DNA of 64,000 bases from Acinetobacter lwoffii (GTDB taxonomy: Bacteria; Pseudomonadota; Gammaproteobacteria; Pseudomonadales; Moraxellaceae), in contig NZ_CP118963.1 in the NCBI RefSeq assembly GCF_029024105.1, positions 2,852,001 to 2,916,000 of the forward strand. The letters are read 5' to 3'. The first letter of the stretch is position 1. Every line of letters begins with the position of its first letter. Both the position numbers and the translations under genes were made by a program. The notes under the pieces were generated by a model. That model did no database searches. It worked only from the letters and a program-made list of their open reading frames with translations, and had not been told where the DNA came from. Shown piece by piece: positions 52,036-62,100 of this stretch.

Positions 52036-53955
52036 TTAAGCAAGCAACAAGCTATTAATTCGCTTGACATATTCAGCAGGATTTTCTGGTAATCCACCTT
52101 CTGCAATCACCGCTTGGTCGAAGATCACATTGGCCAGATCATCAAACTGCGCCGAGCCATCCAGTTTTTTCACCAACGGATGTTCTGGGTTAATTTCCAG
52201 AATCGGCTTGATATCCGGCACAGGCTGACCTGCATCTTTCAGCATACGAATCAGTTGTGGAGACAACTCACCTTCTCCAGTTACCAGACAAGCCGGAGAA
52301 TCGACCAGACGCGTCGTCACCCGCACTTCTTTGGTTTTGTCTTTTAATGAATCCGTCAGCTTATCCACCACCGGTTTAAACTGGGCTGCGGCTTCTTCAA
52401 GGGCTTTCTTCTCTTCGGCATCCTGAAGGTCACCTAAGTCAACTGCACCCTTAGACACGTTTTGCAAAGGCGTACCATCGAACTCATTCACGAAGTTCAT
52501 CGCCCATTCATCCACGCGTTCAGTCATCAACAGAACTTCAATGCCTTTTTTCTTGAACAGTTCCAGTTGCGGTGAATTTTTCGCAGCATTCAGACTATCT
52601 GCAGTCACATAATAAATGGCTTTCTGGCCGTCTTTCATGCGTGCTTTATAGTCTGCCAATGACGTGCTGACCTCGTCATTGTTTGATGTTGCATAACGCA
52701 GCAGTTTCAAGATACGTTCACGGTTACTGAAATCTTCACCCAGACCTTCTTTCAATACTGAAGCAAATTCCTGATAGAAGGTTTTGAAGTTTGCCTGATC
52801 TTTTTCATCTTCAGATTTAGCCAGATTATCCAAAATGGTCAGGATACGGCGGGTATTGCCTTCACGGATGGTTTTTACATCACGGCTTTCTTGTAATAAC
52901 TCGCGACTGACGTTCAATGGCAGATCGGCACTGTCCACCACACCTTGCACAAAGCGCAGGTAGTTTGGAATCAGGTTATCTGCATCATCCATAATGAACA
53001 CACGTTTCACATACAGTTTGATACCCGCTTTGGATTCACGGGTGAAAATATCATGTGGCGCTTTGCTTGGAATATATAACAACTGGGTATATTCAGTGCT
53101 GCCCTCAACCCGGTTATGCGCCCAGGCCAATGGCGCTGCGAAATCATGGCTTAAGTTCTTGTAGAACTCGACATACTGCTCTTCAGTGATTTCAGACTTG
53201 TTACGAGTCCATAATGCGCTGGCCGAGTTAATGGCTTCCCACTCATCGGTTTTGACATACTGGCCACCTTTAGATGTTTCACCTTCAGCCGCTTCTTCTT
53301 CCTGCCAGACTTCTTTTTGCATCTGGATTGGCAGGCTGATGTGGTCTGAATATTTATTGATAATCTGCTTCACTTTATAGCTTTGCAGATAATCCAGCGC
53401 ATCGTCACGTAAGTGCAGAATAATATCGGTACCACGTCCTTGTTTCGTGATCTGTTCAACTTCGAACTCACCGGTTCCGCCACTGATCCAGCGCACCCCT
53501 TCAGAGACATCTGTGCCAGCACGACGCGACTCTACCGTGATCTTGTCAGCCACAATAAAACCGGAATAGAAACCGACACCAAACTGGCCAATTAGCTGGG
53601 CATCAGCCTTTTGATCGCCGGTCAGTTTGGACATAAAGTCTTTGGTGCCTGATTTGGCAATAGTCCCTAAATTATCAATAGCTTCCTGTTCGCTTAAGCC
53701 GATCCCGTTATCTGAAATGGTAATGGTTTTATTGTCTGCATCCAGACTGACACGAACGCGCAGATCCGGATCATTTTCATAAAATTCGGGATGGTTAATC
53801 CCTTCAAAACGTAATTTGTCGCATGCATCTGAGGCATTCGAGATCAATTCGCGTAGGAAAATTTCAGGGTTTGAATAAAGCGAATGGGTCACGAGATGTA
53901 GTAACTGAGCCACTTCAGCCTGGAAACTATGTTTTTGTGCGCTAGACTCGCTCAT
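52036..53955 (-). CDS. htpG: molecular chaperone HtpG (Hsp90)
   Basis: Dimeric ATP-dependent chaperone. The 639 residues carry the GHKL ATPase domain: ELISNASDACDKLRFE (motif I), ITISDNGIGLS (DxGxG) and GQFGVGFYSGFIVADK. The middle domain follows (RVFIMDDADNLIPNYLRFVQGVVDS, then LPLNVSRELLQ) and the dimerisation domain is at the C-terminus. AAGGAG lies 6 bases before the ATG at 53955. A sigma32-like promoter is visible upstream, in keeping with heat-shock control known for htpG. Confidence 0.98.
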   Translation of the reverse strand: MSESSAQKHSFQAEVAQLLHLVTHSLYSNPEIFLRELISNASDACDKLRFEGINHPEFYENDPDLRVRVSLDADNKTITISDNGIGLSEQEAIDNLGTIAKSGTKDFMSKLTGDQKADAQLIGQFGVGFYSGFIVADKITVESRRAGTDVSEGVRWISGGTGEFEVEQITKQGRGTDIILHLRDDALDYLQSYKVKQIINKYSDHISLPIQMQKEVWQEEEAAEGETSKGGQYVKTDEWEAINSASALWTRNKSEITEEQYVEFYKNLSHDFAAPLAWAHNRVEGSTEYTQLLYIPSKAPHDIFTRESKAGIKLYVKRVFIMDDADNLIPNYLRFVQGVVDSADLPLNVSRELLQESRDVKTIREGNTRRILTILDNLAKSEDEKDQANFKTFYQEFASVLKEGLGEDFSNRERILKLLRYATSNNDEVSTSLADYKARMKDGQKAIYYVTADSLNAAKNSPQLELFKKKGIEVLLMTERVDEWAMNFVNEFDGTPLQNVSKGAVDLGDLQDAEEKKALEEAAAQFKPVVDKLTDSLKDKTKEVRVTTRLVDSPACLVTGEGELSPQLIRMLKDAGQPVPDIKPILEINPEHPLVKKLDGSAQFDDLANVIFDQAVIAEGGLPENPAEYVKRINSLLLA

Positions 53956-54002
53956 TAATCACTCCTTTTATTTTAAATACAGGTCAATACTGTTGCCTAT
54001 AT

Positions 54003-54030
54003 GAATGGAGTGAGTTACTAAATTTTCAAT
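54003..54030 (-). promoter_or_regulatory. sigma32-like heat-shock promoter of htpG
   Basis: On the minus strand ATTGAAA (54024-54030), a 13-base spacer, and CTCCATTC (54003-54010), against the sigma32 consensus CTTGAAA-N13 to 15-CCCCATnT. It lies about 50 bp before the htpG ATG. By eye only. Confidence 0.5.
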
Positions 54031-54118
54031 AGCCAGTTGTATATTTTTTCTCAAGATATTTTATAAAGGATCTCTTGATCTAAAATGACTTGGATTTGTA
54101 AAGGCTTAGGTTTAAGTC

Positions 54119-54463
54119 CTAATAAGGCCCAAGCTTATAAATACGTTGAAATTGCAGGTCTATTTGCTGCTGGCGCATATTATAAACCTGACTCAGACAA
54201 GACACAGATTCCTGACAGCGGTCACGAAACTGTAGCCATTTCACCTGATCGCGCTGGATCACCGAGCGGGTTCCCATAGGCACCATACGGCGCAAAATAT
54301 GATAGCTGGTGCTCATCTTGACATCGGCATCATTGAGCAGACGATGTTCACAAATCGCTTTCTCTGTCACGGTTTCAGCTTTCTGACAATCAAAACTTGC
54401 CGCATAGGCAGACCCTGCCAGCAGGCTGAAGAAGATCACAATACCTTGGCTTAAAAACTTCAT
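54119..54463 (-). CDS. LprI-like (DUF1311) exported protein
   Basis: A 114-residue periplasmic protein resembling the LprI/DUF1311 family, some members of which inhibit lysozyme. The signal peptide is MKFLSQGIVIFFSLLAGSAYA, cleaved before ASFDC. The family pattern is SFDCQKAETVTEKAICEHRLLNDADVKMS, with the second cysteine pair at RCQESVSC; four cysteines can form two disulfides. AAGGAA precedes the ATG. It lies divergent to nothing: htpG is downstream on the same strand and an OmpW-family gene upstream. Lysozyme inhibition here is not shown. Confidence 0.82.
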   Translation of the reverse strand: MKFLSQGIVIFFSLLAGSAYAASFDCQKAETVTEKAICEHRLLNDADVKMSTSYHILRRMVPMGTRSVIQRDQVKWLQFRDRCQESVSCLSQVYNMRQQQIDLQFQRIYKLGPY

Positions 54464-54587
54464 GCTGATCTTCCTTATTATTCAATTATTAGGTCGTATT
54501 CAATTAATATTTACTTTATTCGTTTTAATATAGTTGAACATTGCCAATCTGCTCAATTTCAATAAGTTATAAATCGTTGTTATTTTG

Positions 54588-54622
54588 AAAAAAAAGGCCT
54601 CATTCAAGATGAGGCTTTTTTG
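54588..54622 (-). terminator. Rho-independent terminator of the OmpW-family gene
   Basis: On the minus strand AAAAAAGCCTCATCTTGAATGAGGCCTTTTTTTT, stem GCCTCAT/ATGAGGC, 16 bp after the OmpW-family stop. Confidence 0.88.
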
Positions 54623-54639
54623 TTGAGCAAGGCTAGAAT

Positions 54640-55230
54640 TTAGAACTTGTAGCTATAACCGATCGTATAAACCCAAGGATCAATATTCAAGTCGAATTTA
54701 GTATTATCAGCATCATCTAAAGTCACTTCAGGACTCAAATCTGCATAGCGCACGTCAGCAAATACTCCCCAGTTTTTGGCATCGGCTGGCTGATAATTAA
54801 AGCCGACTTGACCTGCCAAACCAAACTCTTCTTTCACGTCTTTAGCCAGACCTTCTTCATCCCAAGCAATAAAAGCTGTGCCACCTACGCCAATATATGG
54901 TGTAAAGCGTGTTGCATTTTTAAAGTTATATTTAGCGGTAATTGTGGGTGGCAGATGTTTGATCTTAGCCACCTTACCTACACCTTGAAGAGAAATGTCA
55001 TGGTTAAACGGGGTAGCCAATAATAATTCTGCCGAGATATTGTCATTAAAGAAGTATTCAACCGATGGCGTAAAACCATATTCCTGATCGGCTTCTACGA
55101 CTAAACCTGGTGCAATTTCAGTGTCACTTGATGGTGCTAAAGAACTGGCACCGACTTTCACCTGCCATTGACCTGCCATCGCAGATGCAGAAAGACCCAT
55201 TAATGCAATTATAGCAGCTTGCTTTAACAT
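54640..55230 (-). CDS. ompW: OmpW-family outer-membrane protein
   Basis: Eight-stranded outer-membrane barrel of the OmpW family. The 196-residue precursor has a signal peptide (MLKQAAIIALMGLSASAMA, cleaved before GQWQVKVGAS). The conserved core includes LVVEADQEYGFTPSVEYFFNDNISAELLLATPF, IKHLPPTITAKYNF and YIGVGGTAFIAW, and the protein ends in the terminal Phe of YTIGYSYKF. I chose the ATG at 55230, with GGGG upstream, over a GTG at 55245. The upstream 331 bp are AT-rich. The symbol reflects the family; Acinetobacter has more than one OmpW-like gene, so orthology is unproven. Confidence 0.88.
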   Translation of the reverse strand: MLKQAAIIALMGLSASAMAGQWQVKVGASSLAPSSDTEIAPGLVVEADQEYGFTPSVEYFFNDNISAELLLATPFNHDISLQGVGKVAKIKHLPPTITAKYNFKNATRFTPYIGVGGTAFIAWDEEGLAKDVKEEFGLAGQVGFNYQPADAKNWGVFADVRYADLSPEVTLDDADNTKFDLNIDPWVYTIGYSYKF

Positions 55231-55561
55231 TTTAAAATACCCCACAGGAAGAATAATTATTAAGAAAATAAATCTTAATTAATAATAAACACGAGGGAAA
55301 ATAATATGCAATAAGCATTATAAAACTAATTTTTAATTATTATTTAAACTACTGATTTAAAAAGTTATTTATTTTAAATTGACTGAATTAGTTGGTTTTA
55401 AATACCAAGTATATTAATCAGATAAATATGGCTTTATTCAGAGTAAAATAATCAGGTTTATATTAATTTTTATTTAAACATATATTTTAAATACATCTTA
55501 TTATTTATTTTAAATCCAGATAAATCTGCTCCAATAGATATCAGAGCAGATTGAAATTGAC
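55231..55561. other. 331-bp AT-rich gap
   Basis: Very AT-rich spacer between the OmpW-family gene and the antiporter gene, both on the minus strand. It should hold the OmpW promoter, but A/T runs make any -10 call unreliable. No open frame or clear hairpin was seen. Confidence 0.4.
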
Positions 55562-56926
55562 TTACAGAACCATGGCTGCAATCCAGCCAAAAATCATCAA
55601 CGGAATATTGAAGTGAATGAAGGTTGGAATCACACTGTCCTTCATATGGTCATGCTGACCATCCATATTTAAACCCGAAGTTGGGCCCAAAGTTGAATCC
55701 GAAGCTGGAGAACCGGCATCTCCCAAAGCTGCTGCAGTCCCGATAATCGCAATGGTCGCAGCCGGGCTAAAACCGAACTGGATACAGAGCGGTACATAGA
55801 TAATCGCCAGAATCGGCACGGTTGAAAATGATGAACCAATGCCTAGGGTAATCAACAGGCCGATCAGCAACATCAGGAACGCTGCCAGTGCCTGACTGTC
55901 ACCAATCCAGTTGACCGATGCTTCGACCAGTGCAGGTACCTGATTGGTCGCTTCAATCACGGCGGCAAAACCTTGTGCTGCAATCATGATAAAGCCGACC
56001 AGCGCCATCATGCGCATACCGGTAATGATCACATCATCCGCTTCTTTCCATTTGAAAATGCCAGCACAGCTGAGAATCGCGACACCGACTAAACCTGCCA
56101 GAATCATTGAATCTGAATACAGCTGTACAGCCAATGTGGCTACAACTGCAAGACCGGCCATCCAGATGGTAAATTTCGAAATTTCAGGTTTAAGGTTTTG
56201 CTCTACTCCAAGTTCAGCAGAAATACTTTGCTGCTCTTCGATATGAATATCTTTATAGAGACGTGGTTTACGGTAAGAGAAGAAAATGGCAATCAACAAC
56301 CCGACCAGCATGCCAATGACCGGAATGACCATTGCAGATGGAATCTGATCATAAGTAATTTCAAAACCATAAGGCTTACCAAAGGTATTGATGTTATGCC
56401 CCAGAATATCATTCAGGAAGATCGCGCCAAAACCGACTGGAATGAGCATATAGGTGGCAACCAGACCAAAGGTCAGCAAACAGGCCACCAAACGGCGATC
56501 CAGTTGTAAATGGTTAAATACAATCAATAGCGGCGGAATCAGTACCGGAATGAAGGCAATATGCACGGGAATGACGTTCTGCGAGAACACGGCTGCAATA
56601 GCAACCGTGAAGAAGATCAGATATTTCACCCGGTTTTGCGCTTTAAAATCGGCCTCACCTTTTAAGGTGCTGATCATTTTATAAGCCAGTAAATCCGGTA
56701 AACCCGAACGCGCCAGAGCCAAAGCAAATGCACCTAAAATACCGTAAGCCAAGGCAATTTTGGCACCACCACCCAAACCATTGTTAAACGCGTCCAAGGT
56801 TCCCTGCAGGCCCAGACCTGCCAATAAACCACCTGTAACAGCACCAATGACCAGGGCAAAAACCACAGGTACACGTGCCAACGAGAGTCCGAACATGACT
56901 CCAATAGCAGCAAGAATTGCGAACAT
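55562..56926 (-). CDS. Na+/H+ antiporter family protein (NhaC-like superfamily)
   Basis: Polytopic inner-membrane protein of about 454 residues with 10-12 hydrophobic segments. Conserved features include ALSLARVPV-type first helix (GLSLARVPVVFALVIGAVTGG), FSQNVIPVHIAFIPVLIPPLL, LIPVGFGAIFLNDILG and a Gly/Ser/Asp-rich GTAAALGDAGSPASDSTLGPTSGL near the C-terminus that recalls the substrate loop of NhaC-like and arsenite/citrate-type exchangers. The frame reaches a GTG at 56989; the ATG at 56926 is where the family normally starts, though neither has a good ribosome site. The transported ion is inferred only from family name. Confidence 0.82.
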   Translation of the reverse strand: MFAILAAIGVMFGLSLARVPVVFALVIGAVTGGLLAGLGLQGTLDAFNNGLGGGAKIALAYGILGAFALALARSGLPDLLAYKMISTLKGEADFKAQNRVKYLIFFTVAIAAVFSQNVIPVHIAFIPVLIPPLLIVFNHLQLDRRLVACLLTFGLVATYMLIPVGFGAIFLNDILGHNINTFGKPYGFEITYDQIPSAMVIPVIGMLVGLLIAIFFSYRKPRLYKDIHIEEQQSISAELGVEQNLKPEISKFTIWMAGLAVVATLAVQLYSDSMILAGLVGVAILSCAGIFKWKEADDVIITGMRMMALVGFIMIAAQGFAAVIEATNQVPALVEASVNWIGDSQALAAFLMLLIGLLITLGIGSSFSTVPILAIIYVPLCIQFGFSPAATIAIIGTAAALGDAGSPASDSTLGPTSGLNMDGQHDHMKDSVIPTFIHFNIPLMIFGWIAAMVL

Positions 56927-57026
56927 AATGAATCGGAATAGAGAGAAAGCGGCTATTTTATCAGAAAATGCGGATAAAAATTCCGCCACTTTTTTCTGGT
57001 CGGGTCATGTTTCGCGGAGTGGCCTG

Positions 57027-57908
57027 TCAATGAATGTCAGCAGATTTACGCTGAATAAACTCATCAATCAATTGAGCCACTTGCTCCGGTTGACTCAGGA
57101 TCGCCCAGTGATTGGCAGCCAGTTCTACTTTCGAGAAATCATCCACCCATTTTGACATTTCATCAACCAGATCTGGCCCGACAAACTGGTCATATTTCAG
57201 CACAATCGCCTGTACCGGACAGATGGCAAAACGCTGCCGTGGTTGAGCTAAGCGTGGCAAAAAATTGGCCCGATACAGGTTCACACCATATTTGCCATCT
57301 TTGACAATATGCGGGTTGAGTGGCAGATCATCGTGTCTTTCCAGTTGCTGCACGATCTTGCCCCAACGCTGCGGATTAAAAAAATTCCAGGCCAACGGCG
57401 CCACTAAAGGCAACTGAAACATCGCGATATACCAAGATTTGCTCATTTGCTTTAAAAATTTTGCTTTGTTTTGCTGGAACTGTTCACGCATCCAGAAAGC
57501 GGCATGATCCAGACATGGCCCAGATAAGGTGCTATAAGACAGAATTCGCCCTTTAAAGCGTGGATCGGTGACAGATTCCCAGGACTGAATTGAGCCCCAG
57601 TCATGCGCAGCCAGATGAAAAGCTCGATTCGGCAATACCTTATTCACCACCTCTTCCAGATCCTGACTTAAACGGGCCAAGCGGTAATCGGAGATTTTTT
57701 TGGGAATACTGGACTCCCCTGCGCCCCGGACATCATAAGTCACCACAAAATAATCCTGACTCAAATGAGCAATGACTGGCTCCCAAACTGCTTGATGATC
57801 AGGATAGCCATGAACCAGTACCAAGGCTGTTTGTTCGGGTTGTCCATAAGTTTTGACACAGAGACACTGCTGATCCGTGGTATCGACCCATTGCACTTGT
57901 GTTTCCAT
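57027..57908 (-). CDS. alpha/beta hydrolase, epoxide-hydrolase-like
   Basis: A 293-residue cytoplasmic hydrolase. Motifs are the oxyanion HGYPDHQAVW (about 34-43), VTYDVRGAGESS, the nucleophile elbow AAHDWGSIQSW with Asp as nucleophile (about 102-110), an acidic residue near YDQFVGPDL and the catalytic His in LAANHWAIL (about 265). Asp in the elbow points to an epoxide hydrolase or haloalkane dehalogenase type rather than an esterase. The N-terminal half recalls the hydrolase part of EphD, but the fused SDR domain is absent. Substrate unknown. It lies about 100 bp upstream of the antiporter gene on the same strand. Confidence 0.82.
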   Translation of the reverse strand: METQVQWVDTTDQQCLCVKTYGQPEQTALVLVHGYPDHQAVWEPVIAHLSQDYFVVTYDVRGAGESSIPKKISDYRLARLSQDLEEVVNKVLPNRAFHLAAHDWGSIQSWESVTDPRFKGRILSYSTLSGPCLDHAAFWMREQFQQNKAKFLKQMSKSWYIAMFQLPLVAPLAWNFFNPQRWGKIVQQLERHDDLPLNPHIVKDGKYGVNLYRANFLPRLAQPRQRFAICPVQAIVLKYDQFVGPDLVDEMSKWVDDFSKVELAANHWAILSQPEQVAQLIDEFIQRKSADIH

Positions 57909-58025
57909 CTTTTGATCCTGTTTTTATTATTGACCACTTAGTTTATAAATCGGCATGATTGATCAATGCCAGCGCATTTTTGTTGCTCTAGTATGCATAA
58001 TCACAGCCGCAAAAAGAATGTCAGT

Positions 58026-58520
58026 ATGAGCCTATTCCAGAAAATTCAAAAACTGCCTCTGGTTTCAAAATTTATTCTGAACCGCTATGCCCCTTATCGT
58101 GGTGCAGGCATTGAAATTAATAAGATTGATTTTAATAATTATCACGTTCGGGTCAAAATGCCGCTGACCCGTAAGAACCAAAATATTGTCGGTGTGCATT
58201 TTGGTGGCAGCCTGTATTCGATGGTCGATCCCTTTTACATGTTATTGCTGATGCATCATTTGGGGCCGAAATATCTGGTCTGGGATAAAGGCGCCAGCAT
58301 TCAGTTTTTGGCACCGGGTCGCGGCACAGTGGTGGCGGATATTCGGATTTCTGCTGAAGAAATTACCACGATTATCAATCTGGCGGCCGATAATGCGCCA
58401 GTGTATCGACATTATCAGCTGAATATTTATGATGAAGCCGGGGTCAGAATTGCTGAGGTAGAGAAAACGGTCTATATCCGGCGGAAACAGAGCAAAGGGA
58501 AAATTAACGCTCCTAAATAA
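58026..58520 (+). CDS. DUF4442 hotdog-fold protein
   Basis: A 164-residue protein with the DUF4442 hotdog (thioesterase-like) pattern: RVKMPLTRKNQNIVGVHFGGSLYSMVDPFYMLLLMHHLG (central helix and the GVHFGGS turn) and VWDKGASIQFLAPGRGTVVADIRIS. Such proteins may act on acyl-CoA, but a role is not established. The frame is open from 57966; the ATG at 58026 (MSLFQKIQ) is preferred because the preceding 20 residues are not family-like. It is divergent from the hydrolase gene and is followed by a terminator. Confidence 0.82.
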   Translation: MSLFQKIQKLPLVSKFILNRYAPYRGAGIEINKIDFNNYHVRVKMPLTRKNQNIVGVHFGGSLYSMVDPFYMLLLMHHLGPKYLVWDKGASIQFLAPGRGTVVADIRISAEEITTIINLAADNAPVYRHYQLNIYDEAGVRIAEVEKTVYIRRKQSKGKINAPK

Positions 58521-58522
58521 GA

Positions 58523-58550
58523 TAAAAGCGCCACATTGGCGCTTTTAAAT
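58523..58550. terminator. bidirectional Rho-independent terminator
   Basis: AAAAGCGCC, loop ACATT, GGCGCTTTTAAAT between the convergent DUF4442 and glycine-zipper genes. Confidence 0.85.
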
Positions 58551-58577
58551 CTAGATGAATCTGAAGTAACTTTCGAC

Positions 58578-58943
58578 TTAACGACGACGGTTATCCTGTT
58601 CAATCGCAGCACCGGCACCACCACCGATTGCACCACCAATTGCAGCACCCGCATTACCACCGAAGATGCTTTTACCGACTGCTGAACCAACAGCACCACC
58701 TACACCACTATAGGTCGCATTACGGTTTGAACCGCCTTGGGATTTACTACCCACTGCCGCACCGGCACCACCACCCACAGCTGCACCAACGCCACCGCCG
58801 ACTTTATTACCGACACCACCACCCACTGCACCACCAAGGGCTGCAGCACCGATCCGTTGCTCATTGGCAGACATACTTTCACAACCCGCCAACATAAAGA
58901 TGGAAAGAGTGGCAACTGCCATAACACCCATTAATTTTTTCAT
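58578..58943 (-). CDS. glycine-zipper lipoprotein
   Basis: A 121-residue envelope lipoprotein. The lipobox is MLAGC (Cys21) after the signal MKKLMGVMAVATLSIF. The mature part is dominated by glycine-zipper repeats (GAAALGGAVGGGVGNKVGGG, GVGAAVGGGAGAAVG and, after a linker, GVGGAVGSAVGKSIFGG to GGGAGAAIEQDNRRR). It is like the SlyB/YmgG-type or Omp-2 17 kDa glycine-zipper families and probably sits in a membrane. Exact family not assigned. An AAGG ribosome site lies in the leader. The rpoC gene lies next, on the same strand but with its own terminator. Confidence 0.8.
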   Translation of the reverse strand: MKKLMGVMAVATLSIFMLAGCESMSANEQRIGAAALGGAVGGGVGNKVGGGVGAAVGGGAGAAVGSKSQGGSNRNATYSGVGGAVGSAVGKSIFGGNAGAAIGGAIGGGAGAAIEQDNRRR

Positions 58944-59097
58944 GACCTTGGCCTTCCTGTCTTGCTTTATTTAAGCTTATCTTCATTTTATGAAACTAAA
59001 ATCTGTAGCGTGTTACTTCTCTCGGTATTCCTGCTGAGTTTTGTAAATATCAATGGATTATTCTTCTGTTCAAGATGTCTTATTTATAAATTTCAGA

Positions 59098-59126
59098 CAA
59101 AAAAAAGACGCCCGAAGGCGTCTCTT
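59098..59126 (-). terminator. Rho-independent terminator of rpoBC
   Basis: On the minus strand AGACGCC, loop TTCG, GGCGTCT then eight T, 20 bp after the rpoC stop. Confidence 0.93.
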
Positions 59127-59145
59127 TTCTCAGCTTTAACTCGAA

Positions 59146-62100
59146 TTAGAATTCTTCGTTAAATGCCTGGCTTAGAGCTTGGTCTACATCAGAGAAGTCA
59201 TTGTGCAGTTCAAATTCTGCAGCTTCTGCTTCTTGACGACGACGCTCCAGGTGGTAAGCCAAACCTGTACCCGCTGGGATCAGGCGACCTACAACCACGT
59301 TCTCTTTCAAGCCACGTAAGTCATCTTCTTTACCTGTTACAGCCGCTTCAGTTAACACACGCGTGGTTTCTTGGAACGATGCAGCAGAGATGAACGAGTC
59401 AGTAGAAAGCGATGCTTTGGTAATACCCATCAATTGACGTTCAAACTTCGCAGGGAACTTGTTTTGTGCAAGAACTGCTTGGTTTTCTTGAACAACGCGG
59501 ATGTAATCCACTTGTTCGCCTTTGATAAAGCTGGTATCGCCGCCATCAGTGATATCAACTTTACGCAGCATTTGACGTACGATGACTTCAATATGCTTGT
59601 CGTTGATTTTTACACCTTGCAGACGATATACGTCCTGAACTTCGTTCACGATGTAGTTTGTAAGCGCAACTTCGCCTTTCAAACGTAAGATATCGTGCGG
59701 GTTCTGTGGACCATCAGAAATAGTTTCACCACGGTTCACATGTTCGCCTTCGAACACGTTAATCGTACGCCATTTCGGAATCAGCTCTTCATAAATCTCA
59801 GAGCCATCATCCGGCGTAATCACCAGACGGTTCTTACCTTTGGTCTCTTTACCAAAGCTTACAACACCCGACACTTCTGCAAGGATTGCATGCTCTTTTG
59901 GCTTACGTGCTTCGAACAAGTCAGCTACACGCGGCAGACCACCGGTAATATCACGGGTACGTGAAGTTTCTTGTGGTACACGACCGATGACATCACCGAC
60001 ACCAATCGTTTCGCCATCACGAACAGAAAGAATCGTGTTCTGTGGCAGGAAGTAGAACTGTTCGCCACCATCAACGGTATCTAACACAACAGCAGGACGC
60101 AAATCTTTACCTGACGCAGGACGTGAAGTCACTGGCAAGATTTCAATGGTTGACATACCTGTTGCATCATCAGTTTTAGAAGTTACGGTTACGCCATCAG
60201 CAATCTGGCTGAAACGTACTTTACCTGCAACTTCTGTTACTAATGGATGTGTATGCGGATCCCAAGTCGCCACAATACCGCCTGCTTCTACAGCTTCGCC
60301 ATCTTTCAGCAAGATAGACGCACCGTAAGGAAGTTTATAGCGCTCGCGCTCACGACCTAAATCATCCGCAATACCGATTTCACCTGAACGTGAAGTCGAT
60401 ACCAAGTGACCTTTGGCATGTTGTACTGTTTTCACGTTGTGGAAACGTACTGTACCTTGGTTACGAACTTGTACGCTGTTTGCAGCAGAAGTTCGGCTTG
60501 CAGCACCACCGACGTGGAAGGTACGCATCGTTAACTGTGTACCTGGCTCACCAATCGATTGAGCTGCCATTACACCAACAGACTCACCCGGGTTCACCTG
60601 ATGACCACGTGCTAGGTCACGACCGTAACATTTCGCACATACACCGAAGGTAGACGCACAGTTCACGACTGAACGTACTTTAATTTCGTCGACACCTTGG
60701 CTTTCGATAAACGTCGCCAATTTCTCGTCAATTAACGTATTACGAGGAAGTAGAACTTCATCTGTACCTACACGTTTCACATCTTCAGCAACCACACGAC
60801 CCAATACTCGTGCACCCAGGTTTTCGATGACATCGCCACCTTGAATGAACGGAGTCATTACCAGACCGTCATAAGTACCACAATCTGGCTCGGTAATGAC
60901 CAAGTCCTGCGCAACGTCTACTAGACGACGAGTCAAGTAACCAGAGTTCGCAGTTTTCAGTGCTGTATCGGCCAAACCTTTACGCGCACCGTGTGTCGAG
61001 ATGAAGTACTGAAGTACGGTCAAACCTTCACGGAAGTTCGCTTTAATCGGCGTTTCAATGATCGAGCCATCCGGCTTCGCCATCAAACCACGCATACCCG
61101 CCAACTGACGAATCTGAGCTGCCGAACCACGGGCACCCGAGTCAGACATCATGTAGATCGAGTTGAATGATTTTTGCTTCTCGTCTTCACCCTGTTTGTT
61201 CTTCACAGTGGTAAAAGACAAGTTGTCCATCATCGCTTTAGCAACCTGGTCATTGGTACGCGCCCAAATATCGACCACTTTGTTATAACGTTCGCCGGCA
61301 GTTACGAAACCTTGTTCGAACTGTTGTTCGATTTCACGAACTTCAGCTTCCGCTTTACCAATAATTGCTTGTTTTTGCGGTGGAATAACCATGTCTTCCA
61401 TACCGACAGATACACCTGAACGCGTCGCTTGACGGAAGCCCAAGTACATCAACTGGTCAGCGAAGATAACAGTATCTTTCAGACCCAATTTACGGTAGCA
61501 AGAGTTAATTAGCTTAGAGATGTTTTTCTTGGTCATCTCAACGTTAATTTGCTGGAAATCCATACCTTCAGGCACAACTTCCCAAAGCAGGCAACGACCA
61601 GGCGTCGTATCTACAATAATGGTTTGCTGTTCACGGTTACCATCTTCATCGATCACAGTCTGGTGTACACGTGCTTTAACTCGAGCGTGTAGATCAACCT
61701 GACCTGTTGCCAGTGCACGGTTTACTTCGTGAGTATCCGCGAACACCATGCCTTCACCTTTGGCATTGATTGCATCACGCGTGATGTAATACAAGCCCAA
61801 GACAACGTCCTGAGACGGCACGATGATTGGCTCACCGTTTGCTGGAGACAGAATGTTGTTAGTCGACATCATTAACGCACGAGCTTCAAGCTGAGCTTCA
61901 AGTGTTAATGGTACGTGTACCGCCATTTGGTCACCATCGAAGTCGGCGTTAAACGCAGCACATACGAGTGGGTGTAGACGGATCGCTTTACCTTCGATCA
62001 GGATCGGTTCAAATGCTTGAAGACCCAAACGGTGAAGAGTTGGCGCACGGTTCAACATCACTGGATGTTGACGAATCACGTGAGCAAGAACATCCCAAAC

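Noticed and set aside
54085..54279. 64-residue plus-strand frame overlapping the LprI-like gene
   Set aside because: Antisense shadow; no ribosome site and the minus-strand gene has a signal peptide and conserved cysteines.
58628..58897. His-rich plus-strand frame opposite the glycine-zipper gene
   Set aside because: Arises because Gly codons on one strand read as His/Pro-type codons on the other; not a metal-binding protein.
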